Shown here: positions 6,903-12,726 of the stretch, in pieces
How the letters are laid out: every line of letters starts with the position of its first letter
Position numbering within the stretch: the first letter of the stretch is position 1
Source: a virus
DNA length: 23,182 bases
Reading direction: 5' to 3' (one strand)
Virus record (IMG/VR): IMGVR_UViG_3300035212_000253
Location: 1-23,182 of that record
Translations under genes and position numbers: made by a program
The notes under the pieces: model-generated
Told to the model about the DNA's origin: nothing
Seen by the model: the letters and a program-made list of their open reading frames with translations, nothing else
Database searches by the model: none

Positions 6903-7487
6903 CTACTTCATAAATGTTGCTAGTTCCTTCTTCACCGCAGTAGATATCGTGTACTTAACCTGTAGGTTCTTAACGATCGTGTTAAGGTCTAGCTGCTTGT
7001 TGTTACCGACGTACTTCACCACGTTAGCCCAGTTCGAGTCTCCGATGTTTAGCGTTACCTTCTCAGCAGATGCCGTAGGTTGAGCAGCACCCTTGGTGGT
7101 CTGAACCAAGTCCTCTCCTGAGTACAAAGCAATACCAAGTCCATGAAGTGCAATTGCTTTTGTGGTGCTCCTTTGAATGGTTTTATTAATATCCATTGAT
7201 GTTACCTTGTCGATGCTTATAGATTGATTTTTAAAATCCATAGCTGGCAAGTAATCAATGTGTTCAACACCTTCAATTATAATTCCAACTTTTACGTAGG
7301 CAGTTTTTCCATCTGTAAAATAATTCAACCCAGTCTGTGGATCTTCATATACTTTTCTTTGAATGCCAGGATAATGTTGCTTTGCTATACTCCAGGCATG
7401 ACTCCATGACAGATAATTTTGATTGCCTTTCTTTTCTACTTTTGATTTGATGTCAATTTCTGACAACTTTTTAAATACTGAATCCAT
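6903..7487 (-). CDS. Single-strand annealing protein, Sak/DUF1071 family (194 aa)
   Basis: It matches the DUF1071/Sak family: NYLSWSHAWSIAKQHYPG near residues 24-41, a middle beta-rich region ending IDYLPAMDFKN, and the family signature MDINKTIQRSTTKAIALHGLG followed by ALYSGEDL (about 98-127). Family members bind single-stranded DNA and pair complementary strands, as lambda Red beta does. The C-terminal 55 residues are a separate small helical region. It sits immediately before the exonuclease gene. The DNA is oddly split: the part from about 7140 to 7487 (N-terminal two thirds) is A/T-rich with A/T-ending codons, while 6903-7130 has the G/C-richer codons of the neighbours. This suggests recombination inside the gene. 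Confidence 0.88.
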   Translation of the reverse strand: MDSVFKKLSEIDIKSKVEKKGNQNYLSWSHAWSIAKQHYPGIQRKVYEDPQTGLNYFTDGKTAYVKVGIIIEGVEHIDYLPAMDFKNQSISIDKVTSMDINKTIQRSTTKAIALHGLGIALYSGEDLVQTTKGAAQPTASAEKVTLNIGDSNWANVVKYVGNNKQLDLNTIVKNLQVKYTISTAVKKELATFMK

Positions 7488-7740
7488 TTTTTTTGTATAA
7501 GTTAGTTATAAATTCTCTTGTCTCCTCGATCTTTGCTAGTATCTCCTTCACGTCTGAGCACTGCTCTATGCGTAGGTCTAGGTACTTCCTGAGGGCTTGT
7601 TCTACATTCAAGTAGAACCACTGGTCTGTGAAGATGAAGTCGACCATCTTGCCGTCCTTCTCTCTCTGTCTCTTCTCCTCGAAGATTAGTATAGTTCCTG
7701 CCCCGTCTGTGTTAATCTTGTAGTTGTCGTCTATTCTCAT
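7471..7740 (-). CDS. Unknown phage protein, possibly DUF5405-like (89 aa)
   Basis: It starts MRIDDNYKINTDGAGTILIF, has a charged EEKRQREKDGK loop, then FTDQWFYLNVEQALRKYLDLRI and a helical C-terminus. The pattern of an N-terminal beta hairpin, an aromatic W.FYLN segment and an ALRKYLDLR helix resembles what I recall of DUF5405-type phage proteins, but I am not sure. It overlaps the annealing gene by 17 bases and the gene above by 29 bases. Confidence 0.65.
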   Translation of the reverse strand: MRIDDNYKINTDGAGTILIFEEKRQREKDGKMVDFIFTDQWFYLNVEQALRKYLDLRIEQCSDVKEILAKIEETREFITNLYKKNGFSI

Positions 7741-8122
7741 TTTGAATTATTTTAAGTGTTTCTGTAAATTTGTTCATCACGGTATTTCTGTATGCCTTCA
7801 AGCCGTTGTAGTGCCTGATGTTGTTTCGCTTGGTCATCTCGTTGCGTATCTTTATCGCCAACTTGTTTAGTATGACCCGATAGTTGTTGATGCACATGGC
7901 GTACACCCCGTACTGGAACCCGTTGTCTGTAAATATCTGATACTCTGTAGCCGTCAACTCCTTGTAGAAGTCACCCGACAGCCTCGTGTTGTATATTCTT
8001 ACCTCTTCGTCCTTCAGTTCTATCTTTATTCCCTTGTATATCACCGAGTCGCTCGTCGGTGTTCTTAATCTAACGGCCACGTTTAGTTGTGTGGCCTCTG
8101 TCCAAATTTCTTGTAGTGTCAT
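7712..8122 (-). CDS. Conserved phage protein of unknown function (136 aa)
   Basis: It begins MTLQEIWTEATQLNVAVRLR, has a beta-rich middle (VIYKGIKIELKDEEVRIYNT) and a basic helical C-terminus. I recall similar proteins next to recombination genes in flavobacterial phages, without a known function. No catalytic motif or membrane segment is visible. It overlaps the next gene by 29 bases and lies 14 bases after the gene above it. Confidence 0.7.
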   Translation of the reverse strand: MTLQEIWTEATQLNVAVRLRTPTSDSVIYKGIKIELKDEEVRIYNTRLSGDFYKELTATEYQIFTDNGFQYGVYAMCINNYRVILNKLAIKIRNEMTKRNNIRHYNGLKAYRNTVMNKFTETLKIIQNENRRQLQD

Positions 8123-8136
8123 TGTGCAAATGTAAT

Positions 8137-8667
8137 TTATTTGTTGCGAATATTACGCGTTGTGTGAAAATATTTTGTCATTCCCTCTAGGCTGTAGTAG
8201 ATGTCGTCGTCTCCACGCACAGCCTCTGCCTCGATCCATTTTTCTGTCCCGTAGTACAATGCCTCAAGGATCACTCGCCTTGACGGATCGAACAGCCACT
8301 TGACGTAGTTCCACTCGTCGTTGTCCATGTCCCAACCAGCCTTGCCGTGCTTCTCTTGGTACTCCTGAATCTCCTTGGACATGAACCTCTTCTGTCCCTC
8401 ACCCATCACGGGCTCTAGCCTTACTAGCTCTGCGCAGACCGAACCGACGATGTAGGTAGACCTACCCAGTGCGTACCTGAACGCTGCCGTCAGCACCAAC
8501 TCTTGGTCTAGCGACAGCTCTTGTCTGACCTCCTTGTATCGGGAGCCAACCTTTGTATATAACTTCTCCATCTTATTTGTTTCTTGTTTATGTTTATCAA
8601 TCAACTCCTTAACACCTTGTTTTTTTTCATCATTGAATATATCTTCTAGTTTAAGTTCTTCTTTCAT
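8137..8667 (-). CDS. Conserved helical phage protein (176 aa)
   Basis: The first 60 residues are charged and probably coiled coil. The middle has AAFRYALGRSTYIVGSVCAEL and the C-terminal half DMDNDEWNYVKWLFDPSRRV. This arrangement of an ALGR.TY.VG helix and a W..VKWLFDPS segment occurs, from memory, in small unknown proteins of many tailed phages. It is mostly helical with no enzyme motif. The first 33 codons are A/T-richer than the rest. It overlaps the next upstream gene by four bases. Confidence 0.7.
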   Translation of the reverse strand: MKEELKLEDIFNDEKKQGVKELIDKHKQETNKMEKLYTKVGSRYKEVRQELSLDQELVLTAAFRYALGRSTYIVGSVCAELVRLEPVMGEGQKRFMSKEIQEYQEKHGKAGWDMDNDEWNYVKWLFDPSRRVILEALYYGTEKWIEAEAVRGDDDIYYSLEGMTKYFHTTRNIRNK

Positions 8668-8894
8668 AGTATCATTGTTACTTTAATTACTGGACAACTT
8701 AGCTTGTGGTTGTCGTTATCAAGTCCGCAGTACTTACACGTCCCGTTGTGTATGAACATATCGCAGTTGTAAGCGTCGTCCTCCCTATTGAAGTTGACGT
8801 ATGACTGCCATACAACTGAATCTGTGGCGGTGTACCTCTCGCATATTAGTTTTGATGGACAATCTATGTCCCTACACTTTGCTTTATCGCTCAT
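8664..8894 (-). CDS. Cysteine-rich, probable zinc-binding protein (76 aa)
   Basis: Cysteines fall at 7, 12, 18, 44, 53, 56 and 67, with His63. The C53-x2-C56 pair and C67 could form one zinc site, and C7/C12/C18 with C44 another. The early C....CP.....C.RY pattern resembles small zinc proteins of Bacteroidota phages known to me only as hypothetical. It is the first gene after the intergenic hairpin region and has an A/T-only leader before its ATG at 8894. Confidence 0.7.
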   Translation of the reverse strand: MSDKAKCRDIDCPSKLICERYTATDSVVWQSYVNFNREDDAYNCDMFIHNGTCKYCGLDNDNHKLSCPVIKVTMIL

Positions 8895-8912
8895 ATTAAT
8901 TTAGTTTAAGTT

Positions 8913-8936
8913 AAAAAAATGCTCGTCTCTCCGAGC
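8913..8936 (-). terminator. Intrinsic terminator inside the minus-strand operon
   Basis: On the minus strand GCTCG-GAGAGA-CGAGC forms a 5-bp stem with a 6-base loop, followed by A and seven T residues. It lies 18 bases upstream of the start of the cysteine-rich gene. It would end, fully or in part, transcripts of the small accessory genes before the replication block. Confidence 0.6.
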
Positions 8937-9013
8937 CGTCACCAATGTGTATATTTACCTTGTTTATGACTTTTTTCTAGAGCGCAGCAAGGAACTAACT
9001 TGCGCATATACAC
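8913..9013 (-). ncRNA. Possible structured RNA between two operon segments
   Basis: Read on the minus strand, the gap between two genes holds three features. An 8-bp stem pairs 9006-9013 with 8947-8954 (GTGTATAT/ATATACAC). Directly inside it lies a 7-bp hairpin, 8999-9005 with 8984-8991, with one bulged base and a 7-base loop; the two stems abut and could stack. A second hairpin with a T-run follows at 8913-8936. A CCUUG in the first hairpin also matches CAAGG in the downstream single strand, so an alternative or pseudoknot pairing is possible. It matches no RNA family I know. It could be a separate small RNA, an attenuator, or a 3' end made by processing. No promoter was seen just upstream. 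Confidence 0.4.
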
Positions 9014-9053
9014 TGCCGTCATTCAATGGTTGTGAAGGATTCTTATTCCACGT

Positions 9054-9287
9054 CTAGATTAATCCTCTCAGCGTCTTCTTGTCCATCTCCATCACCTTGA
9101 CCATCGCGCTGTCGTGCTCGTCGTCTGTGTCGAATATGTTACATAGAATAGCTATCTTGTTGTGCGTCAGTTCTTTACCCTCAGTAAATTGTCTGAGTCT
9201 GTCGACCATCCCGCTAAATTTTTTGTTGTGCATTGGGGTGAGTGGAGAGTCACACTCATCAACCCATCTTCCGTTTAGTATACGCAT
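9054..9287 (-). CDS. Unknown small protein (77 aa)
   Basis: The frame extends to a TTG at 9302, but the ATG at 9287 (MRILNGRWVDE) is preferred because it starts one base after the stop of the upstream gene. The protein has a central helix (KKFSGMVDRLRQFTEGKEL) and an acidic loop (FDTDDEHD). No known domain is visible. It is the last gene before the hairpin region. Confidence 0.7.
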   Translation of the reverse strand: MRILNGRWVDECDSPLTPMHNKKFSGMVDRLRQFTEGKELTHNKIAILCNIFDTDDEHDSAMVKVMEMDKKTLRGLI

Positions 9288-9288
9288 G

Positions 9289-9471
9289 TTATTTGTTTTC
9301 AAATGTTTCGTTGTAGTATTGTTTTGATGTCATCATTGATATATGACTTGTTTCATAAGCATCAATTATCTGTTGCTTCTCTATTTCTTTGGCTTGTTCG
9401 AATAATTCAGGAGTTAATTTACCATTTGTTATCATCTGCTCTGCAAACCATTCTACTGCTGTCTGTTTCAT
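9289..9471 (-). CDS. Conserved small phage protein (60 aa)
   Basis: It begins MKQTAVEWFAEQM, continues with a helix ending AKEIEKQQIIDAYE, and ends with QYYNETFENK. This pattern is one I recall as very common in Bacteroidota phages and prophages; no function is known. It is probably two helices. It overlaps the upstream gene by four bases. Confidence 0.8.
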   Translation of the reverse strand: MKQTAVEWFAEQMITNGKLTPELFEQAKEIEKQQIIDAYETSHISMMTSKQYYNETFENK

Positions 9472-9710
9472 TGTACAATCTTTATAAATTTACCACTCTT
9501 GTCCTCTAACTTCACAACCCCGAACTTTTTGTCGAGGCTGTCTATAACTCCGTCTATCCCGTACATATTAAATACCGAGATGAAGTACTCTATGCCCGTG
9601 TCCTTACCCCCGTTGTCTAGGAAGTATCTGTAGAACCAAGCAGCGTCATAGTTCCCGCTGTTGCGCATCTCTATGTAGCTGTCACTTGTCTTTTTGTCTA
9701 CTGAGCGCAT
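9468..9710 (-). CDS. Unknown small protein (80 aa)
   Basis: A GTG at 9719 is possible, but the ATG at 9710 (MRSVDKKTSDSYIEMRN) is the more likely start. The middle has aromatic residues (YDAAWFYRYFLDNGG) and the end is basic (KFGVVKLEDKSGKFIKIV). No domain is recognised. Its start overlaps the upstream gene by 13 bases. Confidence 0.65.
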   Translation of the reverse strand: MRSVDKKTSDSYIEMRNSGNYDAAWFYRYFLDNGGKDTGIEYFISVFNMYGIDGVIDSLDKKFGVVKLEDKSGKFIKIVQ

Positions 9711-9970
9711 AGTTCCCACGTGTTTAATTTATTAAGGTCTTTCTTTGTCAGACCCAACTCGCTTAGTATGAACTTGGCTAGGCGTTTGTTGCCCACCTCT
9801 CCCTCGCTAATCTCTCTCGTGCCGATCCTTGCTACAACGTCACTTGGTTGCATTCCCAATACACGGGTGCAGAACTTCACGTCCTGACCCAAGTAAAATC
9901 GTTTATCTCCGACGACTAGTGCCCAATCGTGGCCGAAGCCGTATGCTCCATTTGTGATTATTATCTTCAT
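9698..9970 (-). CDS. Unknown small protein (90 aa)
   Basis: The N-terminal half looks beta-rich (MKIIITNGAYGFGHDW, then ALVVGDKRFYLGQD). The C-terminal half has helices including NKRLAKFILSELGLTKKDL, which could bind nucleic acid. I do not recognise the family. It starts four bases after the stop of the gene above. Confidence 0.65.
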   Translation of the reverse strand: MKIIITNGAYGFGHDWALVVGDKRFYLGQDVKFCTRVLGMQPSDVVARIGTREISEGEVGNKRLAKFILSELGLTKKDLNKLNTWELCAQ

Positions 9971-9974
9971 AATT

Positions 9975-10184
9975 TTAATAGTTTGTTGTTAGTGAATCGT
10001 TTTGTGTCTCTGCCATCTCTATCGAGATGAACTTATCGGTCTGACGCGTGTCGCAGTACCTACCCTTGAACGGGCTGTTTCTATTGAATACCCTCTCGAA
10101 GTGGTCTCCATTTCGTCCACCGAATAAAAATGCTATGGCTCCTATCGTGCCTATTCCCAATAATAAAAATGTCTCTTGTTTCAT
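9975..10184 (-). CDS. Small single-span membrane protein (69 aa)
   Basis: Residues 5-21 (TFLLLGIGTIGAIAFLF) form one hydrophobic segment followed by a basic, polar tail. It could be a membrane anchor with a cytoplasmic domain; it lacks a lipoprotein box and a clear cleavage site. Function is unknown. Its start overlaps the stop of the upstream gene by four bases. Confidence 0.65.
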   Translation of the reverse strand: MKQETFLLLGIGTIGAIAFLFGGRNGDHFERVFNRNSPFKGRYCDTRQTDKFISIEMAETQNDSLTTNY

Positions 10185-10390
10185 AATGTTTTTTCATTGT
10201 AGTAGTTATACATCTCAATGGCTATATGCCGTAGGCAGTCTAGGTACTGCTTAGTCTTTGGGTTCTCTTGCTCCCCGTCCCTAGTGTACAGCATCTGTGT
10301 GTACTTGTGCGTGTTGTTTAGCTCGATTAGTCTCTCGCGTCTACTTCTTAGTGTGGTAATTCTCTCCATTGTTTTTTTATTAGTGACCAT
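10181..10390 (-). CDS. Unknown basic protein (69 aa)
   Basis: The N-terminus is basic (TTLRSRRERLIEL) and the C-terminus aromatic (IAIEMYNYYNEKTL). Two helices are likely. The ATG at 10390 is annotated; the ATG at 10369 (MERITTLRSRR) would cut the overlap with the upstream gene from 43 to 22 bases and is a fair alternative. Function is unknown. Confidence 0.6.
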   Translation of the reverse strand: MVTNKKTMERITTLRSRRERLIELNNTHKYTQMLYTRDGEQENPKTKQYLDCLRHIAIEMYNYYNEKTL

Positions 10391-10545
10391 TTAATGCTGT
10401 TCTTTACGCTTCTCTTTGCCTCTGACCAACTGAGGCCGTAGTCCCTCATGTGGAACGTGACTAGGGAGCCGTACTTCAACTCCCTCTCACGCATATCCCG
10501 CACGACACCATCGATGTCTATGCGTTGCCCTATCCTAGCCCTCAT
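10348..10545 (-). CDS. Unknown basic protein (65 aa)
   Basis: It begins MRARIGQRIDIDGVVRDM and has a C-terminal basic helix (SWSEAKRSVKNSIKWSLIKK). It might bind nucleic acid, but no known fold is visible. It overlaps the gene above by 11 bases and the gene below by up to 43 bases. Confidence 0.6.
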   Translation of the reverse strand: MRARIGQRIDIDGVVRDMRERELKYGSLVTFHMRDYGLSWSEAKRSVKNSIKWSLIKKQWRELPH

Positions 10546-10867
10546 AGCGTATGAAGTACTGAGGATTGAAGTAGTACCTAGTGCAGTCAGCGTTTCGGTA
10601 GGCTAGATGGCCTTTGCCGTCCTTGTCTATGTAGGCTATCGAGTCCTGACTCAGCCTGAAGCACAAGTCCTCAAGCATTTCGGCAGTCATATTGAACGGG
10701 GTTCGAACCACCATAGTGCGCTCGTTTCCGTAGTCCGATTGTCCTTCGTTTCCTACTACTCTGTACTCGAATAGCCCACCCAACAACTCGTTCAGGTGGT
10801 AAATTGTTCTATCCTCTTGTATCTTAGGCTCTATGTAGCCCACGTTTAGTCCGATGTTTAATTCCAT
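10535..10867 (-). CDS. Unknown protein (110 aa)
   Basis: It is a mixed alpha/beta protein with no motif I recognise. It starts MELNIGLNVGYIEPKI, has a central acidic stretch and ends with aromatic residues (YYFNPQYFIRYEG). It may be a soluble accessory protein. Its start lies inside the end of the small 52-aa frame above. Confidence 0.65.
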   Translation of the reverse strand: MELNIGLNVGYIEPKIQEDRTIYHLNELLGGLFEYRVVGNEGQSDYGNERTMVVRTPFNMTAEMLEDLCFRLSQDSIAYIDKDGKGHLAYRNADCTRYYFNPQYFIRYEG

Positions 10868-10982
10868 TTTCTACTTCTTTTTTAAAGTTATCAATTATAT
10901 ATTGCGGTATCGGCCTCTCTGACCTCAACCATGGGCTGTATATCTCAAACAGCACCTGCTCCCACTGCTCCTTCTTAGGCAT
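10824..10982 (-). CDS. Tiny protein (52 aa)
   Basis: A 52-codon frame starts at 10982 with MPKKEQWEQVLFEIYSPWLR, then SERPIPQYIIDNFKKEV and a basic tail. The amphipathic start and lack of any other frame between 10868 and 10974 support it. Its last 44 bases overlap the 110-aa gene, similar to the 43-base overlap further down the operon. Function is unknown. Confidence 0.5.
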   Translation of the reverse strand: MPKKEQWEQVLFEIYSPWLRSERPIPQYIIDNFKKEVENGIKHRTKRGLHRA

Positions 10983-11067
10983 GGCGGAAGATTATTTGGA
11001 ATAGTACATACAAGGCCATCCAATAGGCGAAGCTGTACGAAAATCTCTTGCTTAGTAGTGTCTTCAT
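10975..11067 (-). CDS. 30-residue membrane peptide
   Basis: A 30-codon frame starts MKTLLSKRFSYSFAYWMALY and continues with a hydrophobic run to residue 27. It forms one probable membrane span after a basic N-terminus. It is joined to the gene above by a four-base ATGA overlap and overlaps the next start by eight bases, filling the space exactly. That coupling is the main evidence. Function is unknown. Confidence 0.5.
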   Translation of the reverse strand: MKTLLSKRFSYSFAYWMALYVLFQIIFRHA

Positions 11068-11360
11068 AGTGTTCTGTATCGTTCTTTTAGTTGAGCGATT
11101 GTGCTTGAGTAGTTAATAATTTCTTCCTTCTTTTTTTGAGTGAGTCTCTTTATACCCTGTAGGTTCTTTTGTTTTTCTATCTCTGAGTCGATAGCCTTTA
11201 GCACGGCAGCCTTCATCGAGGACTGGAAGTGGTAAGACTCCCACGTCCTGTTTATGTATCTACAGGTGGCCTCAGATATAAGGTCTCCTGTATCGCTGTA
11301 TAGTCTACTCGTGTGGCTAAAGCCTGATCTAGTGCTCTTGTATTCGTTTTTAAATTCCAT
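11064..11360 (-). CDS. Conserved small phage protein (98 aa)
   Basis: Residues about 9-48 (TRSGFSHTSRLYSDTG, then CRYINRTWESYHFQS) match a motif I recall in many small proteins of Bacteroidota phages: a beta-rich domain with a Y.NRTWE core. The C-terminal half is basic coiled coil. Function is unknown. The gap to the gene above is one base. Confidence 0.75.
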   Translation of the reverse strand: MEFKNEYKSTRSGFSHTSRLYSDTGDLISEATCRYINRTWESYHFQSSMKAAVLKAIDSEIEKQKNLQGIKRLTQKKKEEIINYSSTIAQLKERYRTL

Positions 11361-11361
11361 C

Positions 11362-11523
11362 TTAGTTATGTTTTAGTTTGTTTGTGTGTAGGTTGTATGA
11401 ACCCAATGTGAATAGTATCGCTAGGTATGATGTTGCGAATACCTGAGTCGTGTCAATCGTGTACCCAATGTACATAAACGCTACTGCGTTCAATAATAAA
11501 TAAATTTTAGCTAGTGTTTGCAT
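11362..11523 (-). CDS. Small two-span membrane protein (53 aa)
   Basis: A 53-codon frame fills the gap between two genes, ending one base before the next start. Residues about 5-21 (AKIYLLLNAVAFMYIGY) and 28-42 (VFATSYLAILFTLGS) are hydrophobic, consistent with two membrane spans and a short loop. The C-terminus is polar and basic. Function is unknown; several other small membrane proteins occur in this operon. Confidence 0.6.
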   Translation of the reverse strand: MQTLAKIYLLLNAVAFMYIGYTIDTTQVFATSYLAILFTLGSYNLHTNKLKHN

Positions 11524-11525
11524 TT

Positions 11526-11723
11526 TTATAGATTGTTTATCGTTGTCTGAATTGTCTCGTTTATGTACTCAATTGTTTGGTCATTCTCTAGCGACCAGTA
11601 CAGGATATTATAAGCCTGCTCATCCGTACATTCAAATTTAGTTTGTACGTCGTTCACATGCCACAAGTTATCTACAAAGTAACCTGCGTTTTTCAATACT
11701 TCTTTTGCTTCTTTTGTTGTCAT
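11526..11723 (-). CDS. Conserved small phage protein (65 aa)
   Basis: It begins MTTKEAKEVLKNAGYFVDNL, followed by WHVNDVQTKFECTDEQAY and a helical C-terminus. The GYFVDNLWHV.DV...F.CTDE.AY pattern is one I recall as widespread in flavobacterial phages, often in the early region. No biochemical function is known. It lies at the promoter-proximal end of the operon. Confidence 0.8.
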   Translation of the reverse strand: MTTKEAKEVLKNAGYFVDNLWHVNDVQTKFECTDEQAYNILYWSLENDQTIEYINETIQTTINNL

Positions 11724-11735
11724 GATAATAAGTTT

Positions 11736-11861
11736 TTACGTTTCGCTATTCTGTAGCTCATCAGTATGGATAACACATCCATATACGTCTTTTCTTCCTA
11801 GCCCAATGCTCACACACTGAAGACCGACCGATAAGGCTTTTAATCCCTCTGTCTCGCACAT
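11736..11861 (-). CDS. Possible first gene of the early operon (41 aa)
   Basis: A 41-codon frame starts at 11861 with MCETEGLKALSVGLQCVSIG and ends 12 bases before the next start. It is the first ATG frame of this size after the promoter at 11934-11965, giving a leader of about 65 bases. It contains three cysteines. The evidence is position and spacing only. Confidence 0.45.
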   Translation of the reverse strand: MCETEGLKALSVGLQCVSIGLGRKDVYGCVIHTDELQNSET

Positions 11862-11933
11862 ACTACCTATTTGGGTTCGTGGTTAGCTTACTTGTTGACT
11901 GCCTAACTCAGCCGTTCGTTGTTTTGAACAGGA

Positions 11934-11965
11934 CAAACGTACGGCGAGAACACACATCGAACAAA
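11934..11965 (-). promoter_or_regulatory. Early promoter of Bacteroidota type
   Basis: On the minus strand TTTG (11965-11962), a 20-base spacer and TACGTTTG (11941-11934) match the Bacteroidota -33/-7 consensus (TTTG, 17-23 bases, TAnnTTTG). Transcription would start near 11928. It is the only full match seen in the control region on this strand and faces the whole early operon. Confidence 0.72.
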
Positions 11966-11970
11966 ATAAA

Positions 11971-11999
11971 ATCGATGAAATGCACAAATAATCGATGAA
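11971..11999. repeat. ATCGATGAA direct repeats behind the early promoter
   Basis: ATCGATGAA occurs at 11971-11979 and 11991-11999, 20 bp apart, or about two helical turns. They lie just upstream of the -33 element of the early promoter, a typical place for activator binding. Confidence 0.6.
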
Positions 12000-12067
12000 C
12001 TACACTATCAGGTAATCCTATTCCTACAAACGTCGCCTTTACACCCAATCTGTAGGTGATCAACCCA

Positions 12068-12084
12068 GTATATATAGTATATAC
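12068..12084. repeat. Inverted repeat GTATATA/TATATAC
   Basis: GTATATA and TATATAC are perfect 7-bp arms around TAG. It is an A/T-rich symmetric site in the control region; it could be an operator or an easily melted spot. Confidence 0.5.
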
Positions 12085-12095
12085 GTGCGCGCGTA

Positions 12096-12139
12096 GGGGG
12101 TGAATAATGCATTTTGGAGGATTTTGGAGGGGGCGGGGG
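12096..12139 (+). other. G-run tract with tandem ATTTTGGAGG repeats
   Basis: Two tandem copies of ATTTTGGAGG (12111-12120 and 12121-12130) run into GGGGG (12129-12133) and GGGGG (12135-12139), and another G5 run lies at 12096-12100. The clustered G-runs on one strand could form a quadruplex. They are exceptional in this A/T-rich control region. Confidence 0.5.
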
Positions 12140-12330
12140 TTATTGAGCCTCTCAACGTACCTAAAAACAATTTTTATATTCACTTTTTTATTTTTTAGTC
12201 TAAATTTTAGCTACCAATTTTAAAACATGTGCGCAGTTTTACGCAAAACGATGAGCTCATTAAAAAGTTAACTCGTTGTAAACCAACAAACTAACTTTTA
12301 TCGACTCTCTGTGAGGTGTTTGTAACTATC

Positions 12331-12461
12331 TGATACTCAGCCCCGTGACAGATTTTTTTGCATCTGTGACGATTTTTAGCCCTCCGTGATAGATTTTGTG
12401 ACGATTTTCGAGAGCTAACTTGTTGAGTATCAACCCCGTGATAGATTGTGACGATTTTTTC
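12331..12461. repeat. Iteron-like repeats, candidate replication origin
   Basis: Three degenerate copies of CCGTGAYAGATT followed closely by GTGACGATTTT lie at about 12343-12377, 12384-12408 and 12436-12460. A perfect inverted pair, TGATACTCA (12331-12339) and TGAGTATCA (12424-12432), frames the first two. A run of A followed by alternating A/T (12474-12509) comes directly after. Repeats plus an A/T-rich melt region, in the divergent gap of a phage with a DnaA-domain protein, is the layout of a replication origin. It could instead be a regulator-binding array. Confidence 0.55.
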
Positions 12462-12473
12462 TTCCTAATTAGA

Positions 12474-12509
12474 GAAAAAAAAAATTATAAAATAAAATAT
12501 ATATATATA
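12474..12509. other. A/T-rich tract next to the iterons
   Basis: From 12474 to 12509 nearly every base is A or T: a run of A, then alternating TA. It would melt easily and is a candidate unwinding element if the neighbouring repeats are an origin. Confidence 0.5.
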
Positions 12510-12526
12510 GCAGTATAGGGGTACTT

Positions 12527-12682
12527 TTTCGTCACATCTGTCACCAACCTCGCGAAGCCGCACCAGTAAAGGGCTAAGAGCGTGACGTTTTTTTTTATTT
12601 TTGTCACAAAAAAAGAAAAATCGACACAGCCCCCGCCAATGCTAGGAATTTTTGTCACAGCCCCTATTGGTGCGGGTTGACA
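12527..12682. repeat. GTCAC/GTGAC motif cluster and inverted repeats
   Basis: GTGAC or its complement recurs at 12531, 12540, 12582, 12603 and 12654, continuing the motif of the iterons. CCGCACCA (12558-12565) and TGGTGCGG (12668-12675) form an 8-bp inverted pair, and CCAAT/ATTGG form another within it. No gene is visible here. Confidence 0.5.
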
Positions 12683-12690
12683 GAGGTAAG

Positions 12691-12710
12691 GTAGATTGTG
12701 TGCAGTCTAC
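12691..12710. repeat. Hairpin next to the 18-bp palindrome
   Basis: GTAGATT and AGTCTAC can pair over seven positions, one of them G-T, around a GTGTGC loop. It ends where the 18-bp palindrome begins. Confidence 0.45.
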
Positions 12711-12726
12711 CAGATAGCTATCTGGT
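12709..12726. promoter_or_regulatory. 18-bp perfect palindrome, operator candidate
   Basis: ACCAGATAGCTATCTGGT is a perfect palindrome, as expected for a dimeric regulator or other symmetric binding protein. Its right half is part of TATCTGGTGAGCA (12719-12731), which is repeated at 12754-12766. It may be an operator for late transcription. Confidence 0.6.

Noticed and set aside
8127-8134. Minus-strand -7 box TACATTTG upstream of the 136-aa gene
   Set aside because: No TTTG lies at the -33 distance and it is inside a dense operon; one box alone is expected by chance.
8913-9013. A tRNA in the structured gap
   Set aside because: The stems do not form a cloverleaf, and no anticodon arm, T-loop sequence or CCA end is visible.
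11908-12183. Open frame of 91 codons (-) upstream of the early operon
   Set aside because: It spans the early promoter and the G-run tract and has no protein-like pattern.
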